From positions 1,116,001 to 1,180,000 of the forward strand of contig NZ_NSDJ01000001.1 of the NCBI RefSeq assembly GCF_003610915.1: a DNA stretch of 64,000 nucleotides, read 5' to 3'. A program made the translations under genes and the position numbers. This stretch comes from Rahnella variigena (GTDB taxonomy: Bacteria > Pseudomonadota > Gammaproteobacteria > Enterobacterales > Enterobacteriaceae). The notes beneath the pieces are model-generated. The model saw only the letters and a list, made by a program, of their open reading frames with translations. It was not told the origin of the DNA and did not search any database. Positions 25,746 through 35,040 of the stretch are shown here, piece after piece (the stretch's first letter is position 1; every line of letters begins with the position of its first letter).

Positions 25746-27842
25746 TTAGTCAGGTTTATGATTGATGGAGAGCTGCGGTTCCCAGTCGGTATCGGGATGC
25801 TGGGCAATCTGTTGCGGTGTCATCGGACGTCCCAGCAGATAGCCCTGCAACGTGTCGCAACCCAGCTGCGTCAGGAAATCCTGCTGCTGGGTGGTCTCCA
25901 CGCCTTCGGCCACCACTTTCAGATTAAGGGTCTGGCCCAGAGCGATAATCGCCGCCACAATGCTGGCATCTTCGCTGCCGGCGATCAGGTCATTGATAAA
26001 GGCCCCGTCGATTTTCAGTTCGCTGGCCGGCAGACGCTTCAGATACAACAGGCTGGAATAGCCGGTGCCGAAATCGTCAATCGAGGCCTTCACACCGTAC
26101 TGGGTCAGGCGTTCGAGAATTTCTACGCTGACGTCCGGATTGCGCATTGCAGTGGTTTCGGTGACTTCCAGCGTCAGCATTTCCGGCGGGATTTGATGAC
26201 GTTTAATCGTGTCAATCACCATTTCGACCAGATTCGACTGCTCAAATTGCAGCGTGGACAGATTGACCGCCACCGTCCAGGTGGTGTGTCCTTGCAGATG
26301 CCATTCGCGCAGCTGGCGGCAGGCTTCATTCAGCACCCATTCGCCAATCGGAATGATCAGACCGGTTTTCTCTGCCAGTGGCAGGAACACATCCGGGCTC
26401 AGCGTTTTGCCGTCACGCTCCCAGCGCAGCAGCGCCTCGAACCCGCTGACCGGCCCGTAAGGCGCGATAAATTTCGGCTGATAGTGCAAACGCAGTTCAT
26501 GGTGCTCAATAGCCAGACGCAAATCATTGAGCATCTGCAGCTGGTTTTGCGCATTGGCATTCATCGAAGGCTGAAAGAAACTGTGCCCGTTGCGGCCTGA
26601 ATTTTTGGTGTGATACATCGCAGCGTCAGCATTGAGCATCAGCTCGCGCTCATTTTCGCCGTCGCCCGGATATACCGCGATACCGACACTGGCGGACACC
26701 AGCAGTTCGTAGCGGGACACGTAAAACGGACGGGCAATCAGATGCACCAGTTTATCGGCTAACTGAGAAGCGTCTGTCGGTTCAGCGATTTCCACCAGCA
26801 GGACAAATTCATCACCGCCGAGACGTGCCAGCGTGTCTGTCGCGCGCAGCTGGGATTTCAGCCGCTCAGTGACAGAAATTAACAGCTGATCGCCGATGTG
26901 ATGGCCAAAAGCATCGTTAACGGCTTTGAACCCGTCGAGATCTATAAACAGCACCGCAAACTGAGATTCTCCCCGCGAGGCTTTCTGAAACGCCTGGCTG
27001 AGGCGATCTTCCAGCAACAGGCGGTTCGGCAAACGGGTGAGATTGTCGTGCAGCGCCAGCTGAGTCAGCTCGCGGTTAGCCTGCGCCAGCGACGACGCCA
27101 GAATCGACGTGCGCGCCTGCATCCGGCCATCAAGAATAGAAATAATCAGGGTGATCGCCAGAATAGCCAGCGTCACCACAATCACCAGCAGCGCCAGCCA
27201 GTTGTTATCCACGCCGCTGAAGGCCGCCATGCTATGGCTGTCCATGGGGAATTGCGCAGCGGCCATACCGATATAGTGCATACCAACAATCGCCGTGCCC
27301 ATCACCACGGCGGCACTGATGCGCAACAGACGCACATTCGGCGATTGCTGGCGCAGATGGAACGCCATCCACAGTGCTGCGCCGGAGGCAACAATGGCGA
27401 CCACGACGGATAATGTGACCCAGCGGAAGTCATAAACAATCGGCGGCATCATCAGCATCGCTGACATTCCGGTGTAATGCATGGCCGCAATGCCGCCACC
27501 CATCAGTAACGCGCCCGCCAGCAATCGCCGCAGCGGCAACTCATGCAGGCATACCAGCCAGAGCGCAAACGCCGAGGAAATAATCGCAATCAGCATGGAA
27601 AGCAATGTAATGACCGGGTCGTAACCCATTGGCATAGAGGAATTAAAAGCCAGCATGCCGATGAAATGCATGGACCAGATACCGATGCCCATTGCAATGG
27701 CACCACCAATTAACCAAAGCCGGGAAGCCCTTCCCTCCGTGGTGGCAACCCGGCCAGCCATATCAAGCGCGGTATAAGAGGCAAGCATTGCAACAATGAA
27801 CGAAAACATGACAAGCACATTGTTGTAATTACTGGAAAACAT
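25746..27842 (-). CDS. MHYT-GGDEF-EAL cyclic-di-GMP enzyme
   Basis: Inner-membrane signalling protein. Seven transmembrane helices carry three MHYT-type motifs (MHFIGM, MHYTGM, MHYIGM), proposed to bind a metal and sense oxygen or another gas. Next come a GGDEF domain with intact RLGGDEF near residue 342 and an RATD inhibitory I-site five residues before it, and an EAL domain with intact FEALLR near 469 and DDFGTG near 595. Both diguanylate cyclase and phosphodiesterase sites therefore look active. I chose the ATG at 27842, which has GGAG six bases upstream; a longer frame to 27905 lacks one. It converges on the chemoreceptor gene, 16 bp away. Confidence 0.92.
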   Translation of the reverse strand: MFSSNYNNVLVMFSFIVAMLASYTALDMAGRVATTEGRASRLWLIGGAIAMGIGIWSMHFIGMLAFNSSMPMGYDPVITLLSMLIAIISSAFALWLVCLHELPLRRLLAGALLMGGGIAAMHYTGMSAMLMMPPIVYDFRWVTLSVVVAIVASGAALWMAFHLRQQSPNVRLLRISAAVVMGTAIVGMHYIGMAAAQFPMDSHSMAAFSGVDNNWLALLVIVVTLAILAITLIISILDGRMQARTSILASSLAQANRELTQLALHDNLTRLPNRLLLEDRLSQAFQKASRGESQFAVLFIDLDGFKAVNDAFGHHIGDQLLISVTERLKSQLRATDTLARLGGDEFVLLVEIAEPTDASQLADKLVHLIARPFYVSRYELLVSASVGIAVYPGDGENERELMLNADAAMYHTKNSGRNGHSFFQPSMNANAQNQLQMLNDLRLAIEHHELRLHYQPKFIAPYGPVSGFEALLRWERDGKTLSPDVFLPLAEKTGLIIPIGEWVLNEACRQLREWHLQGHTTWTVAVNLSTLQFEQSNLVEMVIDTIKRHQIPPEMLTLEVTETTAMRNPDVSVEILERLTQYGVKASIDDFGTGYSSLLYLKRLPASELKIDGAFINDLIAGSEDASIVAAIIALGQTLNLKVVAEGVETTQQQDFLTQLGCDTLQGYLLGRPMTPQQIAQHPDTDWEPQLSINHKPD

Positions 27843-28108
27843 GTAAGGCTCCACAAACATAGAGTCGAAAGCGACGGGCTGATTTTTATCCGGCGATAAT
27901 GGCATTAAGAATTATTAAAGGCGAATGAAGTTACGATAATTTTTTTCGTGTAATTAAGATTAATCCGTAAGTGATTTTAATCAAATAAAAAGATTTTGGC
28001 GGTATTAATCCGGATAAAAGAAAGGGTTTTTAAACGAATGTGATACGGCCTGCGAAACCGTTGTCTATAGTTAACAAATAATTAAATACGACAGGGCAGA
28101 AGACGTTT

Positions 28109-28777
28109 ATGTTAACAGTTCATCATTTGGATAACTCCCGATCACAGCGAATCTTATGGATGCTCGAAGAACTGAGCGTACCTTATGAAATCAAACAGTA
28201 TCAACGTGATAAGAAATCCATGCTGGCACCGGAATCGCTGAAAAAGGTGCATCCTCTCGGCAAATCACCGGTACTGGAAGATAACGGCATGATCCTTGCG
28301 GAATCCGGCGCCATTATTGAGTATCTGCAGGAAGTGTACGATGAGGCAGGCACGCTGAAACCGACGGCGTTCGCGGAGCGCCAGCAGTATCGCTACTGGA
28401 TGCATTATGCGGAAGGTTCGCTGATGCCGCTGCTGGTCATGAAGCTGATTTTCAGCCGTTTAGGCAAGCCGCCAATGCCGTGGCTGATCCGCCCGATTGC
28501 CGGTGCGATCGGACAGGGCGTGCAGAAAAACTATCTGGATAAACAGATTTATACCCATATGGATTATCTGGAACAACATCTGACCACGCATCCTTATTTC
28601 GCGGGTTATCAGTTCAGCGCAGCGGACATTCAAATGAGTTTCCCGGTAGAAGCAATAAACGCCCGTACCGGTCTGGGAAAATACCCACATTTAAATGCAT
28701 GGCTTTCCAATGTGACAGCCCGACCGGCTTATCAGCGGGCTCTGGAAACCGGTGGCCCTTTGAATATCCTGCGTTAA
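28109..28777 (+). CDS. Glutathione S-transferase family protein
   Basis: The 222-residue GST has the thioredoxin-like domain MLTVHHLDNSRSQRILWMLEEL, with Ser in NSRSQR as the likely catalytic residue, then HPLGKSPVLEDNGMILAESGAIIEYL (cis-Pro and Glu-Ser glutathione contacts). The C-terminal helical domain includes GYQFSAADIQMSFPVEA. It is about 29 residues longer between the domains than the GST at 17075 and belongs to a different subgroup (YfcG/YghU-like or yeast GTT-like). It diverges from the MHYT gene across an AT-rich 266-bp gap. Confidence 0.88.
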   Translation: MLTVHHLDNSRSQRILWMLEELSVPYEIKQYQRDKKSMLAPESLKKVHPLGKSPVLEDNGMILAESGAIIEYLQEVYDEAGTLKPTAFAERQQYRYWMHYAEGSLMPLLVMKLIFSRLGKPPMPWLIRPIAGAIGQGVQKNYLDKQIYTHMDYLEQHLTTHPYFAGYQFSAADIQMSFPVEAINARTGLGKYPHLNAWLSNVTARPAYQRALETGGPLNILR

Positions 28778-28796
28778 TTGTTTTTAAGTCAGCGGA

Positions 28797-28855
28797 AAAT
28801 ATAAAGGGAAACGTTTTGGTTTTTTATCGCCGGAACGTATTCCCTTTTTATATTT
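28797..28855. repeat. Long imperfect inverted repeat / hairpin after the GST gene
   Basis: The left arm (AAATATAAAGGGAA, ACGTT) and right arm (AACGTA, TTCCCTTTTTATATTT) pair over about 19-22 bases with small bulges around an 18-base loop. It lies 20 bp after the stop. It may serve as a strong terminator or be a small mobile-type hairpin. Confidence 0.6.
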
Positions 28856-29312
28856 CATAGCGGGCTCTTTGCGGGTGTGAAATTTGCGCAATGAACGCCA
28901 TCAGAAAATAAACCTTAATAAACGTCCTGTTATTTTTATCTCCGGTCTTTTACCTCCCGGCATAGCCTATTCATCCTGATTTGCTGTCTCTCTTTCTCAT
29001 CGCCGCGAAGCGCGTGCGCAACCGTTACCGCACAGCAAATCGCCAGACGGACAGATTTGCACCACAACCGCGTTTTTATTGACCAGACAACGGTAAATTG
29101 TCGTCATTCGCAGTTGAAAAGGTGAGGTTAAAGGCCGGATAATCGTTTGCGTTAATTTTTGTCCCGCCATACGCGATGCGAGTTAAACGTTTGCCTTGCC
29201 GTTCTGACGCCCGTTTCGGCGATTTCAGGCGACAAATAGGGAAGTGAACGTGCAGAAACGGTTTCATAATGACCACGCCGGCTAATCAGCAGAGACATTC
29301 AGAGGAATTTTC
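28856..29312. other. Long upstream region of adeP
   Basis: About 457 bp without a credible gene. A 66-codon minus-strand frame at 29076-29276 has no recognisable product. The only structure I can support is the pair of PurR-like boxes reported separately. Confidence 0.5.
29137..29196 (+). promoter_or_regulatory. Two PurR-like boxes upstream of adeP
   Basis: Box 1 at 29137-29152 (GGATAATCGTTTGCGT) matches 11 of 16 positions of ACGCAAACGTTTGCGT; box 2 at 29181-29196 (AGTTAAACGTTTGCCT) matches 12 of 16, with the central AAACGTTTGC intact. Their centres are 44 bp apart, about four helical turns. The downstream gene is a purine permease, a natural PurR target. They lie 117 bp or more before the ATG, so they need a promoter in that stretch. 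Confidence 0.5.
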
Positions 29313-30680
29313 ATGTCGAGTCAACACACTCAGACGGGCAGCGCCGTTGCGCCAAAGGGCCCGTTTGATGCTTTTTTCAAAATCAGTGCGCGTGGCAGTA
29401 ACGTTCGCCAGGAAGTGATCGCCGGCTTAACGACGTTTCTGGCGATGGTGTATTCGGTCATCGTTGTGCCATCAATGCTCGGCAAAGCGGGTTTCTCGCC
29501 AAGCGCCGTGTTTGTCGCGACCTGCCTGGTGGCCGGTTTCGGCTCCCTGCTGATGGGGCTGTGGGCTAATCTGCCGCTGGCTATTGGTTGCGCCATCTCT
29601 CTGACTGCCTTTACCGCCTTTAGTCTGGTGCTCGGCCAGCACATCAGCGTGCCGGTTGCCCTCGGCGCGGTATTCCTGATGGGCGTATTGTTCACCATTA
29701 TCTCGATGACCGGCATCCGGTCGTGGATTTTGCGCAACCTGCCAACGGGCGTTGCGCACGGAACCGGCATCGGTATCGGCCTGTTCCTGTTGCTGATCGC
29801 GGCCAACGGCGTCGGTCTGGTGGTGAAAAACCCGCTGGACGGTTTACCTGTCGCGCTCGGCGCCTTTACTTCTTTCCCGGTGATCATGACATTGCTCGGA
29901 CTGGCGGTGATTTTTGGCCTTGAGAAACTGCGTGTGCCCGGCGGCATTTTGCTGGTGATTATCGCGATTTCCATTATTGGTCTGATTTTCGATCCTGCCG
30001 TGAAATATCAGGGTTTGTTCGCGATGCCTTCTCTGGCAGGTGCTGACGGCAAATCGGTGATTTTCGATCTCGACATCATGGGCGCGCTGAAAGCGGCAGT
30101 ATTACCAAGCGTTCTGGCGCTGGTGATGACCGCGGTGTTTGATGCTACCGGCACCATCCGCGCAGTGGCAGGTCAGGCAAATTTACTGGATGAAAACGGC
30201 CAGATCATCAGCGGCGGCAAAGCGCTGACCGCAGACTCCGTGAGCAGCATTTTCGCCTCACTGGTTGGCGCATCACCGGCAGCGGTTTACATCGAATCGG
30301 CAGCCGGTACTGCAGCGGGCGGCAAAACCGGCCTGACCGCGACGGTCGTCGGCGTGCTGTTCCTGCTGATGTTGTTCCTGTCTCCGTTGTCTTATCTGGT
30401 GCCGGCATACGCTACCGCACCGGCACTGATGTACGTGGGTCTGCTGATGCTCAGCAACGTGACCAAACTGGATTTCACCGATTTCGTCGATGCGATGTCA
30501 GGATTGCTGTGCGCGGTGTTTATCGTGCTGACCTGTAACATCGTGACCGGCATTATGCTCGGTTTCAGCTCGCTGGTGATTGGCCGTATTTTCTCCGGCG
30601 AATGGCGGAAGCTGAACGTGGGCACGGTGGTGATCGCCGTGGCGCTGGTGGTGTTTTATGCGGGCGGCTGGGCGATTTGA
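29313..30680 (+). CDS. adeP: Adenine permease (NCS2/AzgA-like family)
   Basis: A 455-residue proton-coupled purine importer with 12-14 hydrophobic segments. It matches E. coli AdeP (YicO) almost throughout: [21 protein letters not shown] near the start, [18 protein letters not shown] near residue 273, [18 protein letters not shown] near 327, and the C-terminus [14 protein letters not shown]...FYAGGWAI. The last segments separate it from the guanine/hypoxanthine permeases GhxP and GhxQ. The ATG follows AGAGGAATTTTC. Confidence 0.92.
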   Translation: MSSQHTQTGSAVAPKGPFDAFFKISARGSNVRQEVIAGLTTFLAMVYSVIVVPSMLGKAGFSPSAVFVATCLVAGFGSLLMGLWANLPLAIGCAISLTAFTAFSLVLGQHISVPVALGAVFLMGVLFTIISMTGIRSWILRNLPTGVAHGTGIGIGLFLLLIAANGVGLVVKNPLDGLPVALGAFTSFPVIMTLLGLAVIFGLEKLRVPGGILLVIIAISIIGLIFDPAVKYQGLFAMPSLAGADGKSVIFDLDIMGALKAAVLPSVLALVMTAVFDATGTIRAVAGQANLLDENGQIISGGKALTADSVSSIFASLVGASPAAVYIESAAGTAAGGKTGLTATVVGVLFLLMLFLSPLSYLVPAYATAPALMYVGLLMLSNVTKLDFTDFVDAMSGLLCAVFIVLTCNIVTGIMLGFSSLVIGRIFSGEWRKLNVGTVVIAVALVVFYAGGWAI

Positions 30681-30695
30681 TGCCAGGCCGAATTA

Positions 30696-30820
30696 CTCCC
30701 TCCCCTGCGAAGGGGAGGGTTGGGGTGGGGTATTAATGGCGAATCAGTAGGTTGAAGTATGCTTTTGCATGGAATTTGTCATTAAAACCCCCTCCCGACC
30801 TCCCCCTTCGCAGGGGGAGG
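30696..30820 (+). repeat. Palindrome-ended intergenic repeat, copy B
   Basis: It begins CTCCCTCCCCTGCGAAGGGG and ends with a CCTCCCCCTTCGCAGGGGGAGG hairpin (CCTCCCCC/GGGGGAGG around TTCGCA). Same orientation as copy C, inverted relative to copy A. It starts 15 bp after the adeP stop, so its first hairpin could also terminate adeP. Confidence 0.88.
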
Positions 30821-30998
30821 AGCAAGAAAAACCCTTCATTCCGGCTCCGGAGAAAGGTGAGAAGCAAGAACCTCTCTGAGGTAACCGCACGCACTGATTT
30901 AAATCTCATCCCCTTTTGATCTACTATTTCAAGGTTCGCTCCGGACTCACTCACCTGTGTCTGGCTGAAATTCATAAAAACAAGAGTCTAAGGAAAGC

Positions 30999-32648
30999 AT
31001 GGAAATATTCTTTACCATTCTGATTTTGATTCTGGTGGTGTCGCTGTCCGGTGTCGTCACCAGAATGTTGCCGTTTCAGGTTCCTCTTCCATTAATGCAG
31101 ATTGCCGTCGGTGCTTTGCTGGCATGGCCCAATTTTGGCCTGCACGTGGACTTCGATCCGGAACTGTTTCTCGTTCTGTTCATCCCGCCATTGCTGTTCG
31201 CCGATGGCTGGAAAACCCCGACCCGTGAATTCCTCCACCACGGTCGCGAAATTCTTGGGCTGGCGCTGGTGCTGGTATTACTCACCGTGGTCGGTATCGG
31301 TTATCTGATTTATATGATGGTGCCGGATATTCCGCTGGTGGCTGCGTTCGCGCTGGCTGCGGTGCTTTCACCCACCGATGCCGTGGCATTAGGCGGGATT
31401 GTCGGCAAGGGCCGTATTCCGAAGTCGATCATGAGCGTGCTGGAAGGTGAAGCGCTGATGAATGACGCGTCCGGTCTGGTGTCGCTGAAATTCGCTATCG
31501 CTGTGGCGATGGGTACGATGATCTTTACCGTCGGCGGGGCCAGCGTTGAGTTCCTTAAAGTGGCGATCGGTGGCCTGATGGCCGGTGTGGCGGTGACCTG
31601 GTTGTACAGTAAATCGCTGCGTATCATGAGCCGCTGGAGCGGTGATGATCCGGCAACGCAAATCGTCTTCCTGTTGCTGCTGCCTTTTGCCTCTTATCTG
31701 ATTGCCGAACACATTGGCGTATCGGGCATTCTGGCCGCAGTGGCCGCCGGTATGACCATCAGCCAGTCGGGCATTATCCGTAACGCACCCCTGGCGATGC
31801 GTCTGCGTGCCAACAGCGTCTGGGCGATGCTGGAATTTGTGTTCAACGGCATGGTGTTCATCATGCTGGGCCTGCAATTGCCGGGCATCCTTGAGAACTC
31901 AATTGATCAGGCGACACACGATCCGTCTATCGTGACGTGGCATCTGTTCGCAGACGTCGGGATTATCTACTTTGCACTGCTGATCCTGCGTTTCGTCTGG
32001 CTGTGGGTGATGAAAAATTTCAGCAACCGTTTCCTGAAAAAGAAACCGCTGCTGTTTGGCAGCTACAGTACGCGTGAGCTGTGGGTGGCATCCTTCGCCG
32101 GTGTGCGCGGGGCGATTACGCTGGCGGGTGTGCTGTCAATTCCGCTGTTCCTCGCCGATGGTTCGGCGTTCCCGTCGCGCTATCAGCTGGTGTTCCTGGC
32201 GACCGGTGTCATTCTGTTCTCGCTGATTGCGGGCGTGATTGCCTTGCCGTTCCTGCTTAAAGGCGTGGTGGTGGCGGATGGTACCGCGTACCGCGAAGAA
32301 GAACGCATGGCGAAATCTATCGCGGCGGAAGTGGCGATAGAAAGCCTGCATAAGATGGAGGAACGTCTGGCAGCAGATACCGAAGAAAACATCGACGAGC
32401 AGACGCTGAAGGAAATCAGCTCGCGGGTTATCGGGACTCTGCGACGACGCACGGCCAACCGCGATGATATGGAAACCGCGCTGAAGCTGGAAAACCTCGA
32501 GCGTCGCTTCCGTCTGACTGCGCTGCGCGCTGAACGTGGTGAGCTGTATCACCTGCGCGCCACGCAGAAAATCAGTAATGAGACGCTGCAAAAACTGCTG
32601 CATGATCTCGATTTACTTGAAGCGCTTCTTGTAGAAAAAGAAGTTTAA
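30999..32648 (+). CDS. yjcE: CPA1-family Na+(K+)/H+ antiporter YjcE
   Basis: The 549-residue length equals E. coli YjcE. About 12 transmembrane helices occupy residues 1-430 and a helical cytoplasmic tail the rest. Family-specific stretches include FDPELFLVLFIPPLLFADGWKT near residue 52, ALAAVLSPTDAVAL, GEALMNDASGLV (the ND ion site) and the tail SNETLQKLLHDLDLLEALL. It exchanges monovalent cations for protons to hold internal pH. AAGGAAAGC precedes the ATG. Confidence 0.93.
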   Translation: MEIFFTILILILVVSLSGVVTRMLPFQVPLPLMQIAVGALLAWPNFGLHVDFDPELFLVLFIPPLLFADGWKTPTREFLHHGREILGLALVLVLLTVVGIGYLIYMMVPDIPLVAAFALAAVLSPTDAVALGGIVGKGRIPKSIMSVLEGEALMNDASGLVSLKFAIAVAMGTMIFTVGGASVEFLKVAIGGLMAGVAVTWLYSKSLRIMSRWSGDDPATQIVFLLLLPFASYLIAEHIGVSGILAAVAAGMTISQSGIIRNAPLAMRLRANSVWAMLEFVFNGMVFIMLGLQLPGILENSIDQATHDPSIVTWHLFADVGIIYFALLILRFVWLWVMKNFSNRFLKKKPLLFGSYSTRELWVASFAGVRGAITLAGVLSIPLFLADGSAFPSRYQLVFLATGVILFSLIAGVIALPFLLKGVVVADGTAYREEERMAKSIAAEVAIESLHKMEERLAADTEENIDEQTLKEISSRVIGTLRRRTANRDDMETALKLENLERRFRLTALRAERGELYHLRATQKISNETLQKLLHDLDLLEALLVEKEV

Positions 32649-32662
32649 CTTCTGTCAGAAAT

Positions 32663-32699
32663 AAAACCGCGTGCGCTGCAAAGTTCACGCGGTTTTTTT
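32663..32699 (+). terminator. Rho-independent terminator after yjcE
   Basis: Stem AAAACCGCGTG/CACGCGGTTTT followed by a T-run, 14 bp after the stop. Confidence 0.93.
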
Positions 32700-32727
32700 A
32701 TTTAGCGCCACTTCCCACCACTTCCCG

Positions 32728-33606
32728 CTATTTCCAGTAATCCCTGCACAGCGTGATCCACGCCTGGGCGCTGTGTGAAAGATAACTGCCCTGATGCCAG
32801 ATAAGCCCCAGTTGCCACGGCATCAGCGGATCCAGCGGCAGCCACATCAGCGCGTTTTTATCCAGCCGCTGACAGACAGGTTCCGGCAAAATCGCCACGC
32901 CCATGCCGGTTTGCACCATCGCGGCTAAGAAATCCCACTGACCGCTGCGTGCGGCAATTTTGGGCGTAAAACCGTGAGCGGAAAACGCATCCATCAGCTG
33001 GCGATACAGTGCAAAATCTTCGTTATAAATCAGAATACTTTCATCAGCCAGATCACTGAACCCGATGCGCGTGCGGTTCAGCCAGTGCGGCGTGCGCGGC
33101 ACCACCACGCACAGCGGATGACTGAACAGCAGTAACGAGGCGATGGAAGGCACGGCGTCGGCGGGCAGGGCGGTGAGCGCCAGATCCAGTTCGCCGGAGA
33201 TCACCGCCTGTTGCACGGTCAGGCCGCCAAATTCGGAAATAATCAGTTCGATACCCGGATATTGCTGGCGGAAACTGCTAATAAGCGGCGCGATTTGTGT
33301 GCCCACCATCGGCGGAATGCCCAGCCGCAGGTGACCGGATTTAAGTGAGTTGATATCTTCGAGTTCGGCTTCCAGCTGGCGGAATTCTTCAAGGATATTC
33401 AGCCCGCGCTGATACAGCGCCTGACCGCTGTCAGTCAGCCGCAAACGCCGTCCTTCACGAACAATCAGCGTGCATTCCAGTTCTTCTTCCAGATGACGCA
33501 GCATTTTGCTGATCGTCGGTTGCGTGACGAACAGCTTTTCCGCCGCGCGGGTAAAGCTCTGCTGGCGAACCACTTCGACAAAATAGCGTAAGGTACGGAC
33601 GTCCAT
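32728..33606 (-). CDS. cidR: LysR-family regulator CidR, divergent from cidA-lrgB
   Basis: The 292-residue protein begins MDVRTLRYFVEVVRQQSFTRAA and carries the helix-turn-helix TRAAEKLFVTQPTISKMLRHLEEEL, which is characteristic of the CidR/YwbI group. It diverges from the cidA/lrgB pair across 143 bp. In Bacillus and Staphylococcus relatives this regulator activates the cidAB genes in response to acetate or overflow metabolism. The ATG at 33606 is preferred over the longer frame to 33663, whose extra residues are not conserved-looking. The cidR name rests on both sequence and context. Confidence 0.82.
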   Translation of the reverse strand: MDVRTLRYFVEVVRQQSFTRAAEKLFVTQPTISKMLRHLEEELECTLIVREGRRLRLTDSGQALYQRGLNILEEFRQLEAELEDINSLKSGHLRLGIPPMVGTQIAPLISSFRQQYPGIELIISEFGGLTVQQAVISGELDLALTALPADAVPSIASLLLFSHPLCVVVPRTPHWLNRTRIGFSDLADESILIYNEDFALYRQLMDAFSAHGFTPKIAARSGQWDFLAAMVQTGMGVAILPEPVCQRLDKNALMWLPLDPLMPWQLGLIWHQGSYLSHSAQAWITLCRDYWK

Positions 33607-33749
33607 GGGCTTATTTTTCCCGGTCAGATCGGCGAGTAACAAAGTATTCCAAACTGGAATCATTTTTATGATTTTAATTCATTTCTTTACCGGTTTCCTG
33701 CCAGCGTATACTTCATTTTCACACTTTTCCCTCTTTCGAGGTCGTCCTC

Positions 33750-34172
33750 ATGTTGCTGGCGTTGCGCACTAAAGCGCCGTCCCTGCTGACCCGCTGTCAG
33801 ATCCCCGTTCAGGTGGTGCTGTACGCGGTGTTATTCGTTATCGCCGATCGTCTGGTCACCGCATTACATCTGCCGTTACCTGCCAACATTGTCGGCATGC
33901 TGATGCTGTTACTGCTGATTATGTTCCGCATTTTACCGGTGAAATGGGTGAAAGCCGGTTCCCGCTGGTTGCTGGCGGAAATGCTGTTGTTCTTCGTGCC
34001 TGCCGTGGTGGCGGTGGTGAATTACGCCCAGTTGCTGATGATCGAGGGCTGGAAAATTTTTCTGGTGATTGGTGTCAGTACCGTACTGACCCTCGGTGCG
34101 ACGGCGGTGGTGGTCGATAAAGTTTATCGTCTGGAACAACGTCTGGCGGCAAGGAAGGCGAGCCGTGACTGA
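33750..34172 (+). CDS. cidA: CidA/LrgA-family holin-like membrane protein
   Basis: The 140-residue inner-membrane protein has four hydrophobic segments and the CidA/LrgA pattern LPLPANIVGMLMLLLLIMFRILP, then FFVPAVVAVVNYAQLL. Relatives oligomerise like holins and also help transport small carboxylates. It overlaps the start of lrgB by 8 bp (GTGACTGA), so the two are coupled. E. coli relatives are YohJ and YohK. Confidence 0.9.
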   Translation: MLLALRTKAPSLLTRCQIPVQVVLYAVLFVIADRLVTALHLPLPANIVGMLMLLLLIMFRILPVKWVKAGSRWLLAEMLLFFVPAVVAVVNYAQLLMIEGWKIFLVIGVSTVLTLGATAVVVDKVYRLEQRLAARKASRD

Positions 34173-34854
34173 TCTTCTTATCAGCATTCTGTGTTTTGTC
34201 ATCACGCTCGGGTTGTATTACGCCAACAAGAAACTTTACCGGCAGAAACGCACGTTGCTGCTGATGCCGCTGGTGTTCACACCGATTGTGCTGGTTGTCT
34301 TGCTGGTGGTGACGCACACCTCGTATCAGGATTACATCGGCGAAACGCACTGGTTGTTATGGCTGCTCGGGCCTTCAACCATCGCGTTTGCGGTGCCGGT
34401 TTACGAGAATATGGCGGTGATCCGCCGTCACTGGATGTCGCTGAGTGCGGGTGTGCTGACCGCGATTGTGGTGGCCGTCAGCAGCTCCGTCTGGCTGGCG
34501 CGGATGCTGACCTTGCCTGAAGATATTCAGCGCAGTCTGGCGGTGCGTTCCATCACCACGCCGTTCGCGCTGGCAGCCGCGAAGCAAATGGGCGGTCAGC
34601 CGGATCTGGTCGCGTTGTTTGTGGTGATCACCGGCGTATTCGGCATGGCGGTCGGCGATATGCTGTTTCTGCGTCTGGCAGTAAAAAGCGGACTGGCAAA
34701 AGGCGCCGGGTTTGGTGCGGCGTCGCACGGTGCGGGTACGGCGAGAGCCTATGAGCTGGGCGCGGAAGAAGGCGTGGTATCGAGTCTGGTGATGATGCTG
34801 GCGGGAGTGGTCACCGTGGTGATTGCGCCGGTGATCGGGGGAGTGATGTGGTGA
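34165..34854 (+). CDS. lrgB: LrgB/CidB-family membrane protein
   Basis: The 229-residue partner of CidA/LrgA. The start is GTG at 34165, supported by AAGGAAGGCGAGCC upstream; a longer open frame begins inside cidA and is not family-like. Hallmarks are LLGPSTIAFAVPVYEN, VRSITTPFALAAAKQMGG and AASHGAGTARAYELG. The protein has about seven transmembrane segments. In relatives the pair affects autolysis and pyruvate or glycolate movement. Which applies here is unknown. Confidence 0.92.
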   Translation: MTDLLISILCFVITLGLYYANKKLYRQKRTLLLMPLVFTPIVLVVLLVVTHTSYQDYIGETHWLLWLLGPSTIAFAVPVYENMAVIRRHWMSLSAGVLTAIVVAVSSSVWLARMLTLPEDIQRSLAVRSITTPFALAAAKQMGGQPDLVALFVVITGVFGMAVGDMLFLRLAVKSGLAKGAGFGAASHGAGTARAYELGAEEGVVSSLVMMLAGVVTVVIAPVIGGVMW

Positions 34855-34863
34855 TGATTAATG

Positions 34864-34989
34864 CTCCCTCCCCTGCGAAGGGGAGGGCTGGGGTGGGGTA
34901 TGAAGGTCAAAAACTAAATTCAAAGTGTGCTTTAACTTATTGCTTTGTATGTAAAACCCCCTCCCAACCTCCCCCTTCGCAGGGGGAGG
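34864..34989 (+). repeat. Palindrome-ended intergenic repeat, copy C
   Basis: It begins CTCCCTCCCCTGCGAAGGGG, continues with GGGTGGGGTATGAAGG, has an AT-rich centre, and ends with CCCCCTCCCAACCTCCC and the TTCGCAGGGGGAGG hairpin. The ends are almost identical to copy B; the interior has drifted. It lies between the converging lrgB and yhdZ genes. Confidence 0.88.
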
Positions 34990-35040
34990 AGCAAAAGCCA
35001 AATCTTTGATGATTCCCCTTTTTCGAAGGGCGCAGAAAAG

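Noticed and set aside
25758..26600. 280-codon open frame antisense to the MHYT-GGDEF-EAL gene
   Set aside because: Shadow of a long GC-rich gene; no start signal or family resemblance.
29076..29276. 66-codon minus-strand frame upstream of adeP
   Set aside because: It spans both PurR-like boxes, and there is no family resemblance.
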